Origin: Asticcacaulis aquaticus | GTDB taxonomy: Bacteria > Pseudomonadota > Alphaproteobacteria > Caulobacterales > Caulobacteraceae | NCBI RefSeq assembly: GCF_028550415.1 | Contig: NZ_JAQQKX010000013.1 | Span: 1-64,000, forward strand | Reading direction: 5' to 3' | Length of the DNA stretch: 64,000 bases | Shown: piece by piece, positions 44,367 to 56,100 of the stretch | Numbering within the stretch: the stretch's first letter is position 1 | How the letters are laid out: the number at the start of each line of letters is the position of its first letter | Notes under the pieces: model-generated | What the model saw: the letters and a program-made list of their open reading frames with translations, nothing else | Told to the model about the DNA's origin: nothing | Database searches by the model: none | Made by a program: the position numbers and the translations under genes

Positions 44367-46442
44367 TCACCGTGTAATAATGCCGATATCCTTGAACGCA
44401 ACTTTTTCACTGCCCGGTACAGGTTGCGGCAGAATCAAGCGGATAAATCTGCCGGAAACAGGCGCCTTGAAACGTACGGTCTGGAGCGCGCGGCTATTGG
44501 CGATGTTGGAAAACTCGCCTTCTGCCACGACCGGCCCCCAGTCCTGCCCTCCATCCTGCCCTAAGTCCTGCCTGTCGAGGCTTACCCATATACGATAATT
44601 GGCCGGAGGTCCTTCGCTCAGAAGCGGATTTGCGGCGCCCGGTGACAGAGACAGGCCGCGCAGATCATGGGACCGTCCAAGGTCGATGATCAGTTCGTAA
44701 GGCGCCGAGGCCGGACCGGAAAATCTGGCATCACTAAAGGCAACGGCCTCGGGTTTCAATAGCCGCCAGCCGACGGGCGATACGTCGAAATCCGCCAGGG
44801 ATACGGGGCTGAAAGGGCCTTCGGGCAGCCGCGCCTGAGCCTTGACGACGCCGCCCTCGACGAGGGCAAACGCGCTCCGGTAAACCGGGCTTGTCGCGGT
44901 CGGCAACGCACCGTCCAGCGTATAATGGATGACCGCGCGCGGATCAGCGGCGGTCAGCGTTACCAAACCCGCACGATCGCGCCGTATGTCTGGCGCCTCG
45001 ACGGCCGACGGACGCAGGTACAGGGCAAACTGACCGATCACCGGCGACGCGTCGGCCTTGATGAAGCGCAACCGTACCCTGTCCGTCGTGACGGGCGCCG
45101 TGAGGTGAACCAGCCGCTTATAGCCGATGCAGCGATGCTGGGCGACTTCCTGCCATGTGCCGTTGGCGAAGATGTCGACCGCGAAGGTATCGACCCGCAC
45201 GCCGAGCGAGAGGTCCTCGGCCAGACGGATAACGTCGAACCGCCGGGGCTCGCGCAGCCGGATTTCCGCCCACGCCCCGGAGCGATCGGTTTCACTGGCC
45301 GCCCAGAACGATGTCGCCGACAGGATATCCGTCGCCCGACGCGATGAATAGAGACTCGATACCCGCACCTTCGCACCCTGAGCCAGATCGACCGCATACA
45401 TCTTGTCGCGCAGAGCTTTCCAGGCGGTCAGTTCGCGGATATCGGCGTCGGGCACGCGGCCACGGCGATCCGGTGCCAGATTAAGCAACAGATTGGTGCC
45501 GCGCCCCACCGATTCGAAATAGACGCGCAACAGGTTGGCGGCGGAGCGCGGGGTTTCGTCAGCGTGCCAGAACCAGCCGGGCCGGATCGAGGTATTGGTT
45601 TCCGCCGGGTTCCAGATGCCGCCGTTACGGGTGCCGCTATTGCCCTTGGCCTTGGTAAAAGGCGTCTCATCGACGGTCGGCCAGCATGGATCGCCCGCGT
45701 GGCCTTCTTCGTTGCCGACCCAGCGGATATCCATATGGGCATCGGCAAACATCACGGCGTCAGGCTGATTGCGCCGAACGATGGCCCGAACGGCATCCCA
45801 CTGATAATAGGTCGCGCCGTCGATTTTGCGCCGTTCGCGCGCCCCGCCATAATAGCCGTCGCCGCCATTGGCCCCATCGAACCACACGGTGAACAGCGCC
45901 CCGTATTGCGTCGTCAGTTCCTCAAGCTGATTGTGGTAATATTTGACATAAGCATCCTTTCCGTAGTCCGCGTGATTACGATCCCACGGCGACAGATAGA
46001 GACCGAATTTCAGCCCGTTCCTCGCACAGGCGTCCGATAATTCGCGGACGATATCGCCCTTGCCGTCCTTGTACGGGCTATTCCGGATCGAATGGCCAGT
46101 GTAGGCGCTGGGCCACAGGCAAAACCCGTCGTGATGCTTGGCCGTCAGGATCAAGGCCTTCAACCCACCGGCTTTTGCGGCATTGACGATCTGATCGGCG
46201 CTGAAGTCGGAGGGATTGAACAAGGCCGGGGATTCGTCGCCATAGCCCCACTCCCGGTCGGTAAAGGTGTTGATCGTGAAATGCACAAAGCCGTAGGTTT
46301 CCAGCCGGTGCCATTGCGCCTGACGCGGTGAAGGCGTTGCACCGAATGGCATGATATCCGAGGCTGTGGCAGCGGCCCCTGAGCCGAGCAGCGAGACCCC
46401 TGTCGCACCGATAACAACTTGTCTGCGGGAAAAACTGAACAT
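44367..46442 (-). CDS. GH29 alpha-L-fucosidase
   Basis: The 691-aa exo-enzyme is expected to release L-fucose. The Tat-type N terminus (SRRQVVIGATG) is followed by the GH29 barrel: MHR-like YGFVHFTINTF, TAKHHDGFCLWPS (His103/104), GLKFGLYLSPWDRN and nucleophile Asp189 (TVWFDGANG). The C-terminal part has F5/8-type discoidin-like and chitobiase-like beta domains (ALPTATSPVYRS, LRGLSLSPG). The gene lies 24 bp past GH43 and 18 bp before the DUF6445-type gene, in one operon. Alpha-L-galactosidase activity is also possible in this family. Confidence 0.9.
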   Translation of the reverse strand: MFSFSRRQVVIGATGVSLLGSGAAATASDIMPFGATPSPRQAQWHRLETYGFVHFTINTFTDREWGYGDESPALFNPSDFSADQIVNAAKAGGLKALILTAKHHDGFCLWPSAYTGHSIRNSPYKDGKGDIVRELSDACARNGLKFGLYLSPWDRNHADYGKDAYVKYYHNQLEELTTQYGALFTVWFDGANGGDGYYGGARERRKIDGATYYQWDAVRAIVRRNQPDAVMFADAHMDIRWVGNEEGHAGDPCWPTVDETPFTKAKGNSGTRNGGIWNPAETNTSIRPGWFWHADETPRSAANLLRVYFESVGRGTNLLLNLAPDRRGRVPDADIRELTAWKALRDKMYAVDLAQGAKVRVSSLYSSRRATDILSATSFWAASETDRSGAWAEIRLREPRRFDVIRLAEDLSLGVRVDTFAVDIFANGTWQEVAQHRCIGYKRLVHLTAPVTTDRVRLRFIKADASPVIGQFALYLRPSAVEAPDIRRDRAGLVTLTAADPRAVIHYTLDGALPTATSPVYRSAFALVEGGVVKAQARLPEGPFSPVSLADFDVSPVGWRLLKPEAVAFSDARFSGPASAPYELIIDLGRSHDLRGLSLSPGAANPLLSEGPPANYRIWVSLDRQDLGQDGGQDWGPVVAEGEFSNIANSRALQTVRFKAPVSGRFIRLILPQPVPGSEKVAFKDIGIITR

Positions 46443-46466
46443 GGATACCTGCCTGTATTTATACGC

Positions 46467-47387
46467 TTAGGGTTTCACTTCCTTGATCGTGCCGTCGGGG
46501 CGATACGACATCGGCGCAAGGGTGATCGAACGCCGGTAACCGCCCCCACCCGGCAACAGTTTGTCGTGGTAGAACAGCCACGACTTGCCCTTGTGTTCGA
46601 TGATCGCCTGATGATTGGTGTTGATCGTGCGGTAATCGAGGATCACACCGCGATACTCGAACGGCCCGACCGGTGATGTCGACGTGCCGTAGATGATCTG
46701 ACCCGGCCAACCGGTCGAGAAGCTGAAATAGTAGAGCCCGTTGCGCTTGTGCAGGAACGGCGCTTCGCCGTACTTTTTCTTCGCATCATCGGCAGGATAT
46801 CCCGTCACCACGACATCCATGATCGGGCCGGTCGTCGAGATCATGTCCTTGTTCAGTTTGACGACCTTGGGCACGCGGGTGCCGAAGAACAGATAGGCCT
46901 GACCGTCGTCGTCGATCAACACCGCCGGGTCGATCGGCTCGGCCCCCGCATTGGCGTCGCGGGCCTTGTCGATCAGGGCGTCGGTGCGGGCATCGCGATA
47001 CGGGCCCTCAGGTTTGTCGGCGACGGCCACGCCGATCTTGTCGCCGCCGATGGGGGCGTAGAAATAGTATTTGCCGTTGCGCGCCGCAGCTTCGGGGGCC
47101 CACGCCTTGGCGTCGGGCTTGGCCCATTTGAACACCGTCACATCGAGAAAGGCGCCGTCGTCTTTCCAGTTTTTCAGGTCTTTCGAGGTGTAAAGCCGCC
47201 ACGACGTCGAGTCCCAGTATTTGCCGGAATTGGACGCGTCATCAGTGGCGTAGAGATAGAACCTGCCCTTGAAATAGTGCGGCGACGGATCACCGTTGAA
47301 GCGCGGCGAAATCGGCTCGGCCGCGATGGCCGTGGTCGTAAAGGCCATCAAACCTACGGCCAGACAAGACAGGTTTCCCGCTTTCAT
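46467..47387 (-). CDS. GH43 glycosidase (arabinofuranosidase/xylosidase type)
   Basis: The 306-aa five-bladed beta-propeller enzyme has a signal peptide (TAIAAEP). The catalytic triad is visible: general base Asp33 (FNGDPSPHYF), pKa-setting Asp153 (EPIDPAVLIDDDG) and acid Glu208 (KYGEAPFLHKR). The start at 47387 is preferred over the in-frame start at 47402 because AAGGAA is well placed and the signal is then N-terminal. Subfamily and hence substrate (arabinose, xylose or galactose linkage) cannot be assigned by eye. It sits 11 bp after GH115 and 24 bp before GH29. Confidence 0.9.
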   Translation of the reverse strand: MKAGNLSCLAVGLMAFTTTAIAAEPISPRFNGDPSPHYFKGRFYLYATDDASNSGKYWDSTSWRLYTSKDLKNWKDDGAFLDVTVFKWAKPDAKAWAPEAAARNGKYYFYAPIGGDKIGVAVADKPEGPYRDARTDALIDKARDANAGAEPIDPAVLIDDDGQAYLFFGTRVPKVVKLNKDMISTTGPIMDVVVTGYPADDAKKKYGEAPFLHKRNGLYYFSFSTGWPGQIIYGTSTSPVGPFEYRGVILDYRTINTNHQAIIEHKGKSWLFYHDKLLPGGGGYRRSITLAPMSYRPDGTIKEVKP

Positions 47388-47398
47388 GTTCCATTCCT

Positions 47399-50158
47399 TC
47401 ATTCAACGATTCCGTAATATTTATCCGCGCCATCCAGCCGGATTTCGGCCTGATCGAGCACCACGCCCGGATCGAGCGGCCACAGTTTCAACGCATGCAC
47501 CCCTGCCCCGAGCATCTTCAGAGGCAGGGTGGCGACCGCCGTATTGGTCAGGACATTGGCCCGCCACTGATCGCTGCGCCCCAGCGTGGCGAAATCCATC
47601 AGCTGCACCGGTCCGTCATCCAGTTGCACGGCGATTTTTACACCGGTTTTCGGATTGAGCGGGTGGACCGGCAGAGCCACGATGCTCAGCTTGCCGCCCA
47701 CCGCGCTATAGGTCGAAAAGCGGTAGATCAGCGGATGACCCTGCGGTGTCGTTAGGCTCGGCAGGGCGAGATTGGAGCGCAAGACCGCTCCCGAATGCCC
47801 CAGCCCGTCCAGCTTTTGCCATCCCTTACCAGTTTGTGAGGCCAGTGGAATGATCACCCGGCGGTCGTTTTCGATAAAGTCGGACGTCGGCGGCGCAGGC
47901 AGGAGTTTGGTATGGATGCGGATGGTTTTTCCGCCGCACGCGATGTCGATTGGACCGCTGCCTGCGCCGCCGTTATAACTGACCGTCAGGCGCTGTTCAT
48001 AGCCATTGGTGGCATCGAGCGCGCCTGCCGTGGCCGAAATCCGGATTGCGCCATTATCCGTTTTCAGCGTCCAGTTCTGCGCTACCGCCTGACGCCCGAA
48101 CAGTTCGATGACACGCGTACGCGGCTGCCCGGTCACGAAGGTCAGGGCGTTTTCATCGTTCCACCAGCCGCCGGATACCGCCGCTACGCAACCGGTCTGC
48201 GCCGAGGGTGACCACTGCGGATAGACGGGCTCAAGGAACACGGGCAACCGGCGCGGGGCCATGTCCATCATGTCTCGCCACTTGCCCTTTTCGAGCCCAT
48301 TATAGGCCGCCGTGTCGGCGACCAGCGCCTGATGTGCCGCCCGCGCCTTGTCCGCATAAAGATTGGCGCTGGCCCTGCCCTGACGCGCATACAATGCCGC
48401 CAGAGCGAGATTGAGCACCCGCGCATTGAGATTGGCCGCCCCACGCACCGGATAGAGCACCAGCTCGAAAAACGCCGCCTTGCGATCCTCAGGCAGGGCG
48501 GCATAGACCGCTTCGGCACGCCGGGTCAGGTCGGCATAGGCGGCAATCCGTGCCTGCGCCTTTTCGCCGTCGGGTTTGACGAAATCGCTCTCGGTAACCG
48601 GCGTGACCGGCTCGGTTTCCGAAAAGCCCATATATTCAGGCTTTCGCGTGAAGGCGAAATCGTAATAGCCCATCATGATCGAGGTGATCTCATCTGCGGT
48701 TTCTGCGCCGAATTGCTCGGTCATCCAGCCTTTGAGGTGGTCGCGCGGGGTCTGCACAAACCCGTCAGCGTCAAAGGCCAAATCGAGGAAATACTCGCTG
48801 AGATATTCGATCGGCTTGATGTCGCCGACATTGACGATCCACGCCCGCCGCGCATCCAGAGCATAGGCCTTCGACATTTCGGCGTGGATCAGGTTCGGGT
48901 GTGTCGTCCCCAGCCACAGATAGTCGTGCGGACGGCCCCAGTAGGACAGGTGGTAATAGACCCCTGCCCCGCCCGACCGCTGGCGTTCGTCGGCATCGCT
49001 CAGACGGCGGATATAGCCGTAATTGTCGTCGGCCCACATCAGGGTTACATCGTCGGGCAGCTTCAGTCCGGCGTCATAGGCCTCCTGAAGCTCGTGATAG
49101 AGGACATAGGTTTGCGGAATGTCGGTCAGCGGCTTTTTCAGCGTCGTTTTGAGCAGGTCGCGTTGCAGGCCGATGACGGTTTGCAGCACGTCCTTGCGCG
49201 CCTCCAGCGTCTCGGCCCCTTGCATAGGACCATCGTGAATGCCGCGCAGACCGACCGTATAGATCGTCTCATCGGCCGCGGTTTCCTTCAGGCGGCTGCG
49301 CCAGTAGTCCAGGATTTTTGTGCGGTTGACCTTGAAATTGAACGGGCCTTCGCTGTGCTCGTCCCATTCGCGCAGATTGTTGCGCATCATCGGTTCGGCG
49401 TGCGAGGTGCCGATGATGATGGCGTAGTCGTCGGCGACCTTCGGGTTGTCCTTGATACCGTAAAACGGCGTCGTGACGCTATGCATGGCCGGCCACAGCG
49501 TATTGGCTTTGAGCCGCCACATCAGCTCATAGACGCGGGCATAGGTCTTCGGGCCGATATTGCCGACCTCGGGCTCGTAGGTCTTTTCGGCCCAAGGCTT
49601 GAGGCCCCAGTCCTCGTCATTGAGGAATATACCGCGATATTTCACCGACGGCGTTTTCGACAGGCGCGCCTCGTCCGCGACGGTCAGACGGGTCACGCGA
49701 CGCGGCGTGAGGTCGGCCCACCATTCCCACGGCGACACGCCCAGTTCGCGCGACAGGTCGGTGACGCCATAAACGGTGCCTCGCCGGTCGGAGCCATAGA
49801 TCAGGAGGTAGGTTTTACCGTCGCGCTTGACGGCGACGCGACCATAGCGCTCCCACTCGCCTTTAAGCCGCCCCGGGTCGATGTCGCTGTTTTGCGTCAG
49901 GTGTTTGATCGGCGCGGAATCGTAGTCACCGATAATCACGCAAACCTGCGGGCAGGTTTTAATATCGGTCGAGATGCGCGGCGTCTGCCCCGTCAGGCTG
50001 CGCAGGTCGCGCGACAACATCCCGGCGGCCAGTTCGGTCGTGCGGCCTTTGGCGTAAACGATGCCCGCGACGGATTGCCCATCGTACAGGACCACCTCGG
50101 CAAAGGCTGGCGCGGCGATCAGTCCGACCAGCCCCGTGAAAAACCACGCGCGTTTCAT
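47399..50158 (-). CDS. GH115 alpha-glucuronidase (second copy)
   Basis: The 919-aa paralogue of the enzyme at 35236-38016 shares the blocks KYRGIFLNDEDWGLKPWA, WRLKANTLWPAMH, GTSHAEPMMRNNLREWDEHS, LMWADDNYGYI and GGAGVYYHLSYWGRPHDYLW, plus the C-terminal beta-sandwich. The signal peptide ends in APAFAEV. GTG at 50161 and ATG at 50158 are adjacent; ATG was used. It directly follows GH2 (3 bp). The two copies diverge clearly outside the catalytic blocks, so this one likely acts on a different glucuronosylated glycan, read here with GH2, GH43 and GH29. Confidence 0.92.
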   Translation of the reverse strand: MKRAWFFTGLVGLIAAPAFAEVVLYDGQSVAGIVYAKGRTTELAAGMLSRDLRSLTGQTPRISTDIKTCPQVCVIIGDYDSAPIKHLTQNSDIDPGRLKGEWERYGRVAVKRDGKTYLLIYGSDRRGTVYGVTDLSRELGVSPWEWWADLTPRRVTRLTVADEARLSKTPSVKYRGIFLNDEDWGLKPWAEKTYEPEVGNIGPKTYARVYELMWRLKANTLWPAMHSVTTPFYGIKDNPKVADDYAIIIGTSHAEPMMRNNLREWDEHSEGPFNFKVNRTKILDYWRSRLKETAADETIYTVGLRGIHDGPMQGAETLEARKDVLQTVIGLQRDLLKTTLKKPLTDIPQTYVLYHELQEAYDAGLKLPDDVTLMWADDNYGYIRRLSDADERQRSGGAGVYYHLSYWGRPHDYLWLGTTHPNLIHAEMSKAYALDARRAWIVNVGDIKPIEYLSEYFLDLAFDADGFVQTPRDHLKGWMTEQFGAETADEITSIMMGYYDFAFTRKPEYMGFSETEPVTPVTESDFVKPDGEKAQARIAAYADLTRRAEAVYAALPEDRKAAFFELVLYPVRGAANLNARVLNLALAALYARQGRASANLYADKARAAHQALVADTAAYNGLEKGKWRDMMDMAPRRLPVFLEPVYPQWSPSAQTGCVAAVSGGWWNDENALTFVTGQPRTRVIELFGRQAVAQNWTLKTDNGAIRISATAGALDATNGYEQRLTVSYNGGAGSGPIDIACGGKTIRIHTKLLPAPPTSDFIENDRRVIIPLASQTGKGWQKLDGLGHSGAVLRSNLALPSLTTPQGHPLIYRFSTYSAVGGKLSIVALPVHPLNPKTGVKIAVQLDDGPVQLMDFATLGRSDQWRANVLTNTAVATLPLKMLGAGVHALKLWPLDPGVVLDQAEIRLDGADKYYGIVE

Positions 50159-50161
50159 CAC

Positions 50162-53311
<3,150 letters not shown>

Positions 53312-55861
53312 TTAATTAGCGCAGGCCTTTGCCGGCCCGGCGATCAGTTCGACTTCGGCGACCTTTGCGTTACCGCTCAGTTCAAGGCGGTAACGGGCAT
53401 AGGCCTTGCCTTGGACGGCATAGGTTTTGGTCATATGCGGCTGCGGGAAGGCTTCGCCCTTGCGCGCATCGATGGCCACCCAGCGCTTGCCGTCCCAGCC
53501 TGTAAAACGCCACGCCTCAGGCGCGCCGCCCTCGGTCCCGATGCTGACCGTATAGGCCTTGAGGCATACCGGCGCGTCACGCGTGAAGGTCACGGCCTTA
53601 CCGGTCCAGCCGGTCGAGGTCTTGCCGTCGGTCAGGGTCGCGACCGCACCGCTCTCATCCGTTGCAGCGACGCTGACGACCGCGCCGTCATAGACCCACT
53701 GCCCCGGCTTATCACTCATGGTGAAGCTGAGGGTGCCGCCGCCCAGAATCTGCGCCTGTGTGACAAAGGGTGTTTCCAGCGCCGTGCCATTCAGGCTGAC
53801 GCCCGCGATATAGGGATCCTCACCCCCCGCGTTTTGCCCCACGATCTCGAACGTCTTGCCGTTTTCCAGATGGATGACGCTGCGCGCATGGCGCGGGCCG
53901 TGCAGGTAATAAAGATCGCTCCCTAGTTTAGGAAACAGACCCAAGCGATTGAAAACATAATTCGAACTCATCGCTCCGGCGTCTTCGTCACCCGGATAGG
54001 AGGTCGCTGTGAAATGGCCGAAGACTTCGCGCGCCCAATAGGACGACAGGTCGGCGCGACCCAGATTATGAAACAGCCACGGCGTCGAAAACGACGGCTC
54101 GTTAGTAATATCGATCAGCCCCGCATCGAGGGCGTGGTTCAGGCGTTCGTTGAAGCGCACGCGCCCGCCCATCGCTTCGGTCAGGCCGTCGAGGTCGTGC
54201 AAAACCCCGTAGGAATAGATCCACGCCGTACCCTCATAGAAGCCGACATTGTTGTGAACCTTGCCGTCCCATCCGAGTTTGGCGTCGATATCCTGAAACT
54301 TTCCGTCCGGATAGCGCGGCATGATGAAACCGCTGAACCCGTCACTGACCGCATCGGCGTTCCACACCTTGCGCCAGTTATCGGAGCGCTTGAGCAGGGT
54401 GCCCGCCTCATCCGCATGGCCGATCTTGCGCGCCACCTGTGCGGCGAACCAGTCGTTGAGCGCGAACCCGAGCGTCGAGGAGCCCGACTTGGCGCGCTGA
54501 TTGTTCGGCTCCGGGCTCAGATCGCCGACGCCGAAGAACCCGGCCTCCAGATAGCGCGGCCGGCGGCGCTCAAAGGCGTTGAAATGCGTCAGGCGATAGG
54601 CATCGTTCCAGTCGACACCCTCGGCGCCGCGCAGCAGCGCTTCGCCAATAACGTTATCGGCCTCGTCGCCGCCCTGCCCCACATGATAGTTCTGCCCGCC
54701 GATAATGGCCGTATCCGCCGCGCCCAGCTTGTCAAAAGTGTGGATCAGGCCATTGATATTGCTGCTGTAATCCTTGGGCGACAAAATCGACATCAGCGGG
54801 AACAGCGTCCGGTAGGTATCCCACAGCGTGTAGTGATCGTCCCAGTTCGGGCGGCTCATCTCTTTGGTCGGTTGATCTTTCGAGCGGTCGCGCGGCTGAA
54901 TCGACGCGTGATAGAGTGCGGTATAGAAACGCCGCGTCTGGGCGGTATCGAGGCCCTCGACCTCGACTTTGCTGAGGCGTTTGTCCCACGCGGCCTGAGC
55001 CTCAGTGCGGACCTTATCGTAATCCCAGCCGGGAATTTCGTGGTCGAGCAGGGTCTGCGCGGTCTCGGCGCTGGTGAACGATACGGCAATCTTGACCAGA
55101 ACCGGCGCCTTTTGTTGCGCGTCGAAGGTCAGCCACGCCCCGAGGCGCTCGTCGGAACCGGCTGTGCCGGAGGTCGCCTTGTCGAGTTTCGTCGTGCCCT
55201 TGAACACCCCCCAGCCCGTCGGGGTCTGGCTGACCTGCGCCACGAACCAGATGTCGATCAGAGCCGGGTTCCAGTAACCCTTGGCCTTGACGTGGCCGGT
55301 GATTTTGCCGGTTTTCGGGTCGAAACGGACCTCGGAGACCTCCGAGGCGACCAGCCCGCCGACCTTGCGCGTTACATCGAGCACCAGTTGCGCCTGAGAC
55401 GTCGTCGGATAGGTCAGGCGATAGATGGCTGAATAGTGCGACGGCGTGATCTCGACCCGCGTATCATAGCGCGACAGCCGGACCGAGTAGGCGTCGGCGG
55501 CCATGACCTCGTCGGCCTTGGGCGACAGATGGGCGGCCTCGTCGAACTGCGGCGCGCCGACCTGAGGCGACAAAAGGAATGTACCGTAGGTCGTCACCCC
55601 GCCGGAACCCTGCGTGTGCAACTGTCCGAAGCCACTGATCGGCTCGGCGGGATTATAGCCTGAATTATTGGGATTTAGCGTCTCCGGCGACGGATGGATT
55701 GAGCCGTTAGGGCGTGCCGGCCCCGGAATAGTGTCGCCTTCGTTGTCGTTGCCCAGACCGATGCGGAGGTCCGGCTGCTGATAAAGCGCCTGTGCATCAA
55801 CGGCACAGGCATGGCCGATAAGGATCGAAGCCGCCAGAAGTGCCGATTTATATCTGATCAT
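53312..55861 (-). CDS. GH92 alpha-mannosidase-type enzyme
   Basis: The 849-aa exo-enzyme, Ca-dependent in this family, probably releases alpha-mannose. The start at 55861 gives a signal peptide (ending AVDAQ); an in-frame upstream start would add 34 residues in front. GH92 blocks are RPNGSIHPSPET, RRFYTALYHASIQPRDRS, YTLWDTYRTLFPLMSILSP, QGGDEADNVIGEAL and GDEDAGAMSSNYVFNRLGLFP. The C terminus (about 720-849) resembles an F5/8 carbohydrate-binding domain. GH92 members with other specificities exist, so mannose is inferred. It is 45 bp upstream of GH2, apparently the first gene of the hydrolase operon after a terminator. Confidence 0.88.
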   Translation of the reverse strand: MIRYKSALLAASILIGHACAVDAQALYQQPDLRIGLGNDNEGDTIPGPARPNGSIHPSPETLNPNNSGYNPAEPISGFGQLHTQGSGGVTTYGTFLLSPQVGAPQFDEAAHLSPKADEVMAADAYSVRLSRYDTRVEITPSHYSAIYRLTYPTTSQAQLVLDVTRKVGGLVASEVSEVRFDPKTGKITGHVKAKGYWNPALIDIWFVAQVSQTPTGWGVFKGTTKLDKATSGTAGSDERLGAWLTFDAQQKAPVLVKIAVSFTSAETAQTLLDHEIPGWDYDKVRTEAQAAWDKRLSKVEVEGLDTAQTRRFYTALYHASIQPRDRSKDQPTKEMSRPNWDDHYTLWDTYRTLFPLMSILSPKDYSSNINGLIHTFDKLGAADTAIIGGQNYHVGQGGDEADNVIGEALLRGAEGVDWNDAYRLTHFNAFERRRPRYLEAGFFGVGDLSPEPNNQRAKSGSSTLGFALNDWFAAQVARKIGHADEAGTLLKRSDNWRKVWNADAVSDGFSGFIMPRYPDGKFQDIDAKLGWDGKVHNNVGFYEGTAWIYSYGVLHDLDGLTEAMGGRVRFNERLNHALDAGLIDITNEPSFSTPWLFHNLGRADLSSYWAREVFGHFTATSYPGDEDAGAMSSNYVFNRLGLFPKLGSDLYYLHGPRHARSVIHLENGKTFEIVGQNAGGEDPYIAGVSLNGTALETPFVTQAQILGGGTLSFTMSDKPGQWVYDGAVVSVAATDESGAVATLTDGKTSTGWTGKAVTFTRDAPVCLKAYTVSIGTEGGAPEAWRFTGWDGKRWVAIDARKGEAFPQPHMTKTYAVQGKAYARYRLELSGNAKVAEVELIAGPAKACAN

Positions 55862-56044
55862 ACCCGTCGGTTCCTGCGCTTTAATGACAACAAAAAAAGA
55901 GCGGACCGGCCCCCGAGCGATTGCTCCGGTCCGGCCCGCCTGAGGAGTGATTTGGCTGAACATAAGGGGCGTTCGGCCGGTACGCGGTACAATATCAGGT
56001 CGTGCAATGCCTTAACACGGCCTAATTCCATGGAAGTCGGTCCC

Positions 56045-56084
56045 AAAAAAAGCGGGCGGATCGGGGGAGAACGCCGACCCGCCC
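56045..56084 (-). terminator. Intrinsic terminator after the TBDR at 56101-59136
   Basis: On the minus strand a GC-rich imperfect hairpin (about 56052-56064 with 56073-56084) is followed by seven T (56051-56045). It lies 17 bases past the TBDR stop and separates that gene from GH92. Confidence 0.85.
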
Positions 56085-56100
56085 AGTGGGGGGACGTGTC

